A stretch of DNA of 64,000 nucleotides. Source: Porticoccus sp963974675 (lineage in GTDB: Bacteria > Pseudomonadota > Gammaproteobacteria > Pseudomonadales > Porticoccaceae). The position numbers and the translations under genes were made by a program. The notes below the pieces were generated by a model that saw only the letters and a program-made list of their open reading frames with translations, ran no database searches and was not told where the DNA came from. The stretch covers positions 60,649 through 124,648 of the forward strand of contig CAXBDQ010000003.1 of NCBI GenBank assembly GCA_963974675.1, read 5' to 3'. Of the stretch, positions 58,402-64,000 are shown piece by piece. Position 1 is the stretch's first letter, and each line of letters begins with the position of its first letter.

Positions 58402-60312
58402 TCAAAGCGCTTTTTCAAATAGCAATCGGTTAAGCCTTTTTACAAACAAAGAAGGATTATCCAACTGTTCACCCGCGGAAAGGGTTGCCTGATCATACAG
58501 CAGTTCAGCCAATTCTCTGGATTTTTCGTCATCTGCTGTCTCACCAAGACGAACAACTAATGGATGCTTAAGGTTTACCTCAAGCACAGGTTTGTCCTCT
58601 GGAACAGGTTGTCCCGCCGCTTCCATCATTTTACGCATCTGTGGGCTCAATGCGTGTTCTGCATAGACCAGACACGCGGGTGAATCAGTCAAACGGCGAG
58701 TCTCACGAACACTTTCAACTCGACCATCAAGGTGAGTAGATATCTTCTCCACTACACTGGATGACTCATTGTTATCGTCTTCATCCGGCTTATCCGTTTT
58801 ACCTAAAACAGATTCATCCAGTTCGCCTTTAGCCACATCTTGCAATTGCTTGCCATCAAATTCGTGTAAATGAGAAAGTGTCCACTCATCAAGACGCTCC
58901 GTTAGCAGTAACACTTCAATACCCTGCTTTTTAAACACCTCAAGGTAGGTACTGTTTCGGGCCGTCGTAATATTATCGGCTACAAGGTAGTAGATCTTGT
59001 CTTGACCTTCCTTCATTCTGGAAATGTAATCAGCAAAAGAAGCCGTTTGTTTATCGCCTTCCGTTGCTGTTGTGGAATACCGGAATAATCCTCCAATACG
59101 TTCACGATTAGCAAAATCTTCCGCAGGACCTTCTTTGAGTACACTACCAAATTCTTTCCAGAATTTTGCGTAATCATCAGGTGATTCTTTAGCCATTTTC
59201 TCCAGCATATCCAATACACGCTTTACCAGAGCGCCACGAATACTGTCCACTGCGGGACTACCCTGAAGGATTTCGCGGGATACGTTGAGCGGCAAATCAT
59301 TGGAATCCAGAATACCTTTGACAAAACGAAGGTACAGCGGCAAAAACTGTGAAGCATCATCCATGATAAATGTACGCTGGATGTACAGTTTTATACCACG
59401 GGATACCTCACGATTGTGCAGGTCAAAAGGTGCGTGGGCAGGAAGATACAGCAAACTGGTGTAATCCAGCTTTCCTTCCACGCGATTGTGGCTCCAAGTC
59501 AAAGGATCTTCAAAATCATGGGAAACATGTTTATAGAACTCTTTGTATTCGTCTTCTTTTATGTCTTTACGAGGTCTGGTCCAAAGTGCTGTCGCAGAGT
59601 TAAGGACTTGATACTCAGGCTCGTTATCAGCCTTCGCGTCATCTTCATCATCATCTTTTTTACTGCTAGTGGAAGAAGGCTTTTTAACCTCAATGGGCAC
59701 TGCGATATGATCTGAATACTTTCTGATTGTGCCTCTAATACGCAGGTCTGCAGCAAATTCCAGCTCATCTTCTTTCAGAAACAACGTAATCGATGTGCCA
59801 CGATCAGCTTTTTCAATATCTTCTACCGTATATTCTGCTTCACCTTCGCAAGTCCAACGAACTGCCTTATCCGCAGACAATCCAGCTCGACGAGTTTCTA
59901 CAACAACCTTGTCGGCGACAATAAATGCTGAATAAAAACCAACACCAAACTGACCAATCAATTGAGAGTCTTTTTTCTGATCACCGCTGAGGTTGCCTAG
60001 AAACTGCGATGTACCCGACTTGGCGATGGTACCCAAGTGCTCAATGGCCTCCTCACGGGACATACCAATACCATTATCCTGAATAGTAATCGTTCCCGCT
60101 TCTGGATCAGAATCTATCCTCACTCTCAAATCAGGTGCATCCTCATAGAGAGATGAATCAGCCAACGCCTCAAAACGTAACTTATCAACTGCGTCTGACG
60201 CATTAGAAATTAATTCACGCAGAAAAATTTCTTTATTGCTATAAAGAGAGTGAATCATTAAGTGTAGAAGCTGTTTTGCTTCTGTCTGAAAACCGTGAGT
60301 TTCAACAGTCAT
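58402..60312 (-). CDS. htpG: Chaperone protein HtpG (Hsp90)
   Basis: Bacterial Hsp90. The 636-residue protein has the GHKL ATPase motifs LISNASDAVDKLRFEAL, IQDNGIGMSREEAIEHLGTIA and GQFGVGFYSAFIV, a middle domain with the RGIKLYIQRTFIMDD and LPLNVSREILQ segments, and a dimerisation domain. An acidic, Ser-rich insert (about 215-235, SSTSSKKDDDEDDAKAD) sits where E. coli HtpG is shorter. A sigma-32-type promoter lies 72-99 bases upstream. Confidence 0.96.
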   Translation of the reverse strand: MTVETHGFQTEAKQLLHLMIHSLYSNKEIFLRELISNASDAVDKLRFEALADSSLYEDAPDLRVRIDSDPEAGTITIQDNGIGMSREEAIEHLGTIAKSGTSQFLGNLSGDQKKDSQLIGQFGVGFYSAFIVADKVVVETRRAGLSADKAVRWTCEGEAEYTVEDIEKADRGTSITLFLKEDELEFAADLRIRGTIRKYSDHIAVPIEVKKPSSTSSKKDDDEDDAKADNEPEYQVLNSATALWTRPRKDIKEDEYKEFYKHVSHDFEDPLTWSHNRVEGKLDYTSLLYLPAHAPFDLHNREVSRGIKLYIQRTFIMDDASQFLPLYLRFVKGILDSNDLPLNVSREILQGSPAVDSIRGALVKRVLDMLEKMAKESPDDYAKFWKEFGSVLKEGPAEDFANRERIGGLFRYSTTATEGDKQTASFADYISRMKEGQDKIYYLVADNITTARNSTYLEVFKKQGIEVLLLTERLDEWTLSHLHEFDGKQLQDVAKGELDESVLGKTDKPDEDDNNESSSVVEKISTHLDGRVESVRETRRLTDSPACLVYAEHALSPQMRKMMEAAGQPVPEDKPVLEVNLKHPLVVRLGETADDEKSRELAELLYDQATLSAGEQLDNPSLFVKRLNRLLFEKAL

Positions 60313-60383
60313 GGTTGTAACAATCTCCTATTACGTTGTATTTAATACTGAGGTATTTACAGCTAGTTCATGCCTGCATGGAG

Positions 60384-60411
60384 AAATGGGGGCGAGAGAT
60401 AAAAATTCAAC
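60384..60411 (-). promoter_or_regulatory. Sigma-32 heat-shock promoter of htpG
   Basis: On the minus strand GTTGAAT (60411-60405) is followed after 13 bases by CCCCATTT (60391-60384). The E. coli sigma-32 consensus is CTTGAAA, 11-16 bases, CCCCATNT, so the -10 box is a full match and the -35 box is 5 of 7. The predicted start is about 60-70 bases before the htpG ATG. Confidence 0.8.
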
Positions 60412-60482
60412 CGTAGGAAAAAAGAAAAGCCATTGAAAGCAAAACAACTAAAAATCTGTGTATCTGAAACCAGATTAGAATA

Positions 60483-60513
60483 AAAAAAGGCAGCCTAGAA
60501 AGACTGCCTTTTT
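60483..60513 (-). terminator. Intrinsic terminator after sucD
   Basis: On the minus strand, AAAAAGGCAG and CTGCCTTTTTTT form a stem around a 10-base loop, with the T-run on the downstream side, 17 bases after the sucD stop. Confidence 0.85.
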
Positions 60514-60529
60514 ACAGAAGTTCTGGTGA

Positions 60530-61402
60530 TTACCAACCAGTAATTTCCTTAAGACCATTACCGATATCAGCTAGGCTGCGAACAGTTTTAACACCAGCAT
60601 CTTCTAGTGCCGCAAACTTTTCATCAGCAGTGCCTTTACCGCCAGCAATGATAGCGCCTGCATGCCCCATACGTTTGCCTGCAGGAGCGGTGACACCCGC
60701 AATATAAGAAACAACCGGCTTAGATACATTGTTTTTAATGTAGGCCGCCGCTTCTTCTTCAGCGGTACCACCAATTTCACCAATCATTACGATTGCCTCA
60801 GTGGCTGGATCTTTTTCAAACATTGCCAAAATATCGATAAAGTTAGACCCGGGAATAGGATCACCGCCAATACCTACACAGGTGGACTGACCAAACCCAT
60901 AATCTGTAGTTTGCTTAACCGCTTCATAGGTCAACGTACCTGAGCGAGAAACAATACCAACTTTGCCAGGCAGATGTATATGACCTGGCATAATGCCAAT
61001 TTTACATTCACCCGGAGTAATCACACCGGGGCAATTTGGCCCAATTAAACGTACACCTAACTCATCGCATTTCACTTTACAGACCAGCATATCCAACGTT
61101 GGAATACCTTCAGTAATACAGACTATAAGCTTAATGCCTGCATTTGCCGCTTCCAGTATGGAGTCCTTACAAAAAGGAGCCGGAACATAGATAACAGAAG
61201 CTTCAGCACCTGTTGCAGTTACAGCATCAGCAACCGTATTAAATACAGGTAAACCCAGATGTGTCGTACCACCTTTACCTGGTGTTACACCACCAACCAT
61301 TTTTGTACCGTATTCAATGGCTTGCTCTGAGTGAAAAGTGCCCTGTCCACCGGTAAAACCCTGACAAATAACTTTAGTGTCTTTATTGATTAAAATAGAC
61401 AT
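60530..61402 (-). CDS. sucD: Succinyl-CoA synthetase (ADP-forming) subunit alpha
   Basis: Alpha subunit carrying CoA-binding domain and the phosphorylated His. The 290-residue chain begins MSILINKDTKVICQGFTGGQ and has GGTAEEEAAAYIK and RMGHAGAIIAGGKGTADEK, where the His of GHAG is the phosphoacceptor. Its ATG shares an A with the sucC stop (TAATG). This TCA-cycle step makes ATP or GTP from succinyl-CoA. Confidence 0.97.
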   Translation of the reverse strand: MSILINKDTKVICQGFTGGQGTFHSEQAIEYGTKMVGGVTPGKGGTTHLGLPVFNTVADAVTATGAEASVIYVPAPFCKDSILEAANAGIKLIVCITEGIPTLDMLVCKVKCDELGVRLIGPNCPGVITPGECKIGIMPGHIHLPGKVGIVSRSGTLTYEAVKQTTDYGFGQSTCVGIGGDPIPGSNFIDILAMFEKDPATEAIVMIGEIGGTAEEEAAAYIKNNVSKPVVSYIAGVTAPAGKRMGHAGAIIAGGKGTADEKFAALEDAGVKTVRSLADIGNGLKEITGW

Positions 61403-62571
61403 TACTGATTGCCCTCCGCTGCTTTAACCACTTGCTGAGCACCGTCGGTCAGGCTGGTTGCTGCAATAATATTCAATCCACTTTCCGCGAGAAGTTTAGT
61501 GCCAAGCTCGGCATTGTTGCCTTCGAGCCTAACCACTACCGGCACCTGAACACCCACCTCTTCAACAGCTCCAATAACACCTTCGGCAATTAGGTCACAA
61601 CGGACGATACCGCCAAAAATATTAATAAAAACAGCTTTAACTTTCTCATCAGAAAGGATGATTTTAAATGCTTCAACGACACGTTCTTTGGTTGCGCCAC
61701 CACCTACATCAAGAAAGTTTGCTGGGTCACCGCCATGAAGTTTAACGATATCCATCGTACCCATAGCCAGCCCAGCACCATTAACCATACAACCAATATT
61801 GCCATCGAGAGCCACATAGTTCAGATCCCATTGAGCTGCATGAGCTTCACGAGCGTCATCTTGAGAAGGATCATGCATTTCGCGCAGTTTTGGCTGACGG
61901 TACATAGCATTACCATCAATATTGATCTTACCGTCCAGACAGTGGAGATTGCCTTCAGCTGTAATAACTAATGGATTGATTTCCAACAGTGCTAAATCAA
62001 GATCATGGAATAATTTAGACAGTCCTAAAAACAAATGGGTAAACTGTTTGATTTGAGTTGGATTCAAACCCAACTTGAATGCCAACTCGCGAGCTTGGTA
62101 TGGCTGAGCACCCGTTAGCGGATCAATCGTTGCTTTGAGAATTTTTTCAGGTGTTTTTTCAGCAACCTTCTCAATTTCTACACCACCTTCTGTGGAGGCC
62201 ATGAAGACAACACGTCTTGTGGAGCGATCAATTACCGCGCCTAGATACAATTCCTGATCAATATCGCTACAAGGCTCAACCAGAATACGGCTGACAGGCT
62301 GGCCACCAGCATCCGTTTGATAAGTCACTAAACGCTTGCCTAGCCACTGGCGAGCGAACGTTTCAATCTCTGCTTTAGAGGTCACCAGTTTTACTCCACC
62401 GGCTTTACCTCGACCACCAGCGTGTACCTGTGCTTTCACAACCCAGCGGTCTCCACCGATAACGTCGGCGGCTGCAACCGCTTCAGGTACTGTTTCAGCA
62501 GCCACGCCTTCTGAAACCGGAAGGCCATATTCAGCAAAAAGCTGTTTTGCCTGATATTCATGTAAGTTCAT
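61402..62571 (-). CDS. sucC: Succinyl-CoA synthetase (ADP-forming) subunit beta
   Basis: Beta subunit with an ATP-grasp domain. The start MNLHEYQAKQLFAEYGLPVS, the Gly-rich VKAQVHAGGRGKAGGVKL, and the C-terminal CoA-ligase part with VFINIFGGIVRCDLIAEGVI and VPVVVRLEGNNAELG identify it. 389 residues, normal. It lies 87 bases after lpdA and is coupled to sucD. Confidence 0.97.
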   Translation of the reverse strand: MNLHEYQAKQLFAEYGLPVSEGVAAETVPEAVAAADVIGGDRWVVKAQVHAGGRGKAGGVKLVTSKAEIETFARQWLGKRLVTYQTDAGGQPVSRILVEPCSDIDQELYLGAVIDRSTRRVVFMASTEGGVEIEKVAEKTPEKILKATIDPLTGAQPYQARELAFKLGLNPTQIKQFTHLFLGLSKLFHDLDLALLEINPLVITAEGNLHCLDGKINIDGNAMYRQPKLREMHDPSQDDAREAHAAQWDLNYVALDGNIGCMVNGAGLAMGTMDIVKLHGGDPANFLDVGGGATKERVVEAFKIILSDEKVKAVFINIFGGIVRCDLIAEGVIGAVEEVGVQVPVVVRLEGNNAELGTKLLAESGLNIIAATSLTDGAQQVVKAAEGNQ

Positions 62572-62658
62572 AGTTTTTTCCGTTTGCTGATGTCATGGGG
62601 TTTTTAACGAAAAAACTCCACAAGCCAGCGATACTTGTGAAGTTTATCTGAGGAGTAA

Positions 62659-64000
62659 TTATTTACGTTTTTTACGGTTTGGAATATGAATCGCGTGACC
62701 ATTGACTGCCAGCGCAGCCTCATGCACGGCTTCTGACAATGTTGGATGACCAAACACGGTCATACCAATGTCTTCTGCAGTTGAGCCAAACTCCATAGCA
62801 ATAGCCACCTGCTGCACTAAATCTGCAGCACTGGGGCCAATAATATGACAACCAAGAATTCTATCCGTGCCAGCATGGGCAATCATTTTCACCATCCCAT
62901 CTGTCTCATTGGCAGCCATAGCTCGACCACTAGCAATAAAGGGAAAAATGCCCACGCTATAAGATTCACCAGCTTGCTTCAGTTGTTCCTCTGTCTTACC
63001 TACCGCAGCAATTTCAGGATGAGTGTAGATGACATTAGGAATAATATCGTAATTCATCTGTGTCTTCTGGCCGGCTATACGCTCAGCAACCATGACACCC
63101 TCTTCTGAACCTTTATGCGCCAACATTGGACCTCGAACAACATCACCTACGGCCCAAACACCAGGGGCGTTGGTCGCACACTGATCATTAACGAAGATAA
63201 AACCTCGTTCATCAAGATTGACACCACTATCAGCGGCCAACAAACTTTCTGTATAGGGACGACGACCTACACAAACAATCAACTTGTCAAAAGTCTCTTG
63301 TGCCTCCTTACCATCACTATCCTGATAAGTAACAACTACTTCCTTGCCTTTTACTTCACTCGCAGTAACACGACAGCTGAGACGAATATCCAAACCTTGT
63401 TTGGTAAATATTTTTTTGGCATCTTTGGCAATTTGCTGATCCATAATAGCCAGAAAATCATCCATCGCCTCAAGTAGCACTACTTTGCTGCCGACTCGAT
63501 TCCAAACACTACCCAATTCCAATCCAATGACACCAGCACCAATGACGCCGAGCCTTTTTGGCACCGCTGTAATGTCAAGGGCACCAGTAGAGTCAATAAT
63601 AGTGTCTCCATTGACTGGAGCTACGGGAATATCAATAGGCTGAGAACCTGTAGCTATAATGACGTTACCTGCAGAGAGAATCTCTGCCTTGCCTTCGTGA
63701 TCCGTGTATTCAACCTGGCGACCGGCGAGCAGTTTACCGCTACCAAATAATGACGTAACACCATTGCTTTTAAAGAGGCCGGCAATACCATCTGTTAATT
63801 GTTTAACAATTTTACCTTTTCTATCGACCATCGCTTCAACATCAATACCTACATCACCAGTACTGATGCCATGCGTGGCTAAATCAGTTTTGGCTTCATG
63901 GTATTTGTAGGAGCTATCCAGCAATGCCTTTGAGGGAATACAACCCACATTTAGACAAGTACCGCCATAGGCTGGATCACCCTGCTTGTTAATCCACTTA
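62659..64000 (-). CDS. lpdA: Dihydrolipoamide dehydrogenase (N terminus cut by window edge)
   Basis: E3 of 2-oxoglutarate (and possibly pyruvate) dehydrogenase, reoxidising lipoamide with NAD. The redox disulfide appears in GGTCLNVGCIPSKAL near the cut edge; the frame continues to base 64000, reading WINKQGDPAYGG just before. The NAD motif GVIGAGVIGLELGSVW and the catalytic His-Glu in FGHPTLSEAVHEAAL are present. Neighbours sucC-sucD point to the sucABlpdA-sucCD order. About 30 N-terminal residues are missing. Confidence 0.95.
   Translation of the reverse strand, partial: KWINKQGDPAYGGTCLNVGCIPSKALLDSSYKYHEAKTDLATHGISTGDVGIDVEAMVDRKGKIVKQLTDGIAGLFKSNGVTSLFGSGKLLAGRQVEYTDHEGKAEILSAGNVIIATGSQPIDIPVAPVNGDTIIDSTGALDITAVPKRLGVIGAGVIGLELGSVWNRVGSKVVLLEAMDDFLAIMDQQIAKDAKKIFTKQGLDIRLSCRVTASEVKGKEVVVTYQDSDGKEAQETFDKLIVCVGRRPYTESLLAADSGVNLDERGFIFVNDQCATNAPGVWAVGDVVRGPMLAHKGSEEGVMVAERIAGQKTQMNYDIIPNVIYTHPEIAAVGKTEEQLKQAGESYSVGIFPFIASGRAMAANETDGMVKMIAHAGTDRILGCHIIGPSAADLVQQVAIAMEFGSTAEDIGMTVFGHPTLSEAVHEAALAVNGHAIHIPNRKKRK

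Noticed and set aside
1..64000. CRISPR arrays, tRNA or rRNA genes, insertion sequences, integrases, phage genes
   Set aside because: Reading the intergenic regions I found no repeat-spacer array, cloverleaf, rRNA-like sequence, transposase or integrase; almost all the window is core genes in conserved orders.

Overview
The window is a core-chromosome segment of a gammaproteobacterium, moderately AT-rich. Two long gene orders recall Pseudomonas and related marine lineages: ftsK-lolA-rarA-crcB-serS facing trxB-aat-bpt-infA-clpA-clpS-cspD, and pabB-thrH-cysH-(small gene)-cysB. Protein style (531-residue isocitrate lyase, malate synthase G, type-2 malate dehydrogenase, RoxA, ThrH) fits a marine Cellvibrionales/Spongiibacteraceae-like organism. 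That placement is inference. I see no rRNA, tRNA, CRISPR array, prophage or insertion sequence.

Layout. 1-5015: minus-strand operon ftsK-lolA-rarA-crcB-serS (serS cut by the window edge). 5201-11142: trxB, the two leaderless aminoacyl transferases aat and bpt, infA, then clpA-clpS and cspD; aat, bpt, clpS and clpA together form the bacterial N-degron pathway. 11143-11627: a gene-free gap where relatives carry icd. 11628-17150: rluE-nudJ-mnmA-hflD-purB-roxA. 17122-20158: ggt and an acetyltransferase fused to a degenerate phospholipase-D-like domain. 20272-25256: glyoxylate shunt, glcB and aceA, flanking a LysR regulator. 25369-27301: a small redox cluster (lipoprotein cytochrome c, cytochrome b561, rraA, Rieske protein).

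27511-36814: pabB, thrH, sulfate assimilation (cysH, a CxxC protein, cysB, a TauE-type exporter), a 5'-nucleotidase, an AGCS symporter, a PLP desulfhydrase/deaminase and an isolated yajC. 36908-43652: bcp, DUF2244, mdh, folK-folM, prc-xthA. 43764-45624: a His-rich secreted protein broken by a 7-bp duplication, then a sigma factor, a likely membrane anti-sigma protein and a DUF3106 protein. 45741-49697: electron-transfer flavoprotein etfBA and its quinone oxidoreductase, with a remnant of a DJ-1/PfpI gene between them. 49758-58338: DUF1285, TetR, an Imm22-like orphan, an MFS transporter, aroC, prmB, folE, sixA, DUF4389 and gpsA. 58402-64000: htpG with a heat-shock promoter, then sucD, sucC and lpdA (cut by the edge).

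The strongest new observations are: (i) a 25-bp element, identical at 22 positions, upstream of both glcB and aceA and next to the LysR gene, suggesting a local glyoxylate-shunt regulon; (ii) the exact 7-bp tandem duplication that splits the His-rich secreted protein; (iii) a good sigma-32 promoter upstream of htpG; (iv) a DJ-1/PfpI gene remnant; (v) 15-bp tandem repeats between ggt and the acetyltransferase; (vi) the conserved CxxC protein between cysH and cysB. Most of the window is otherwise ordinary housekeeping DNA.
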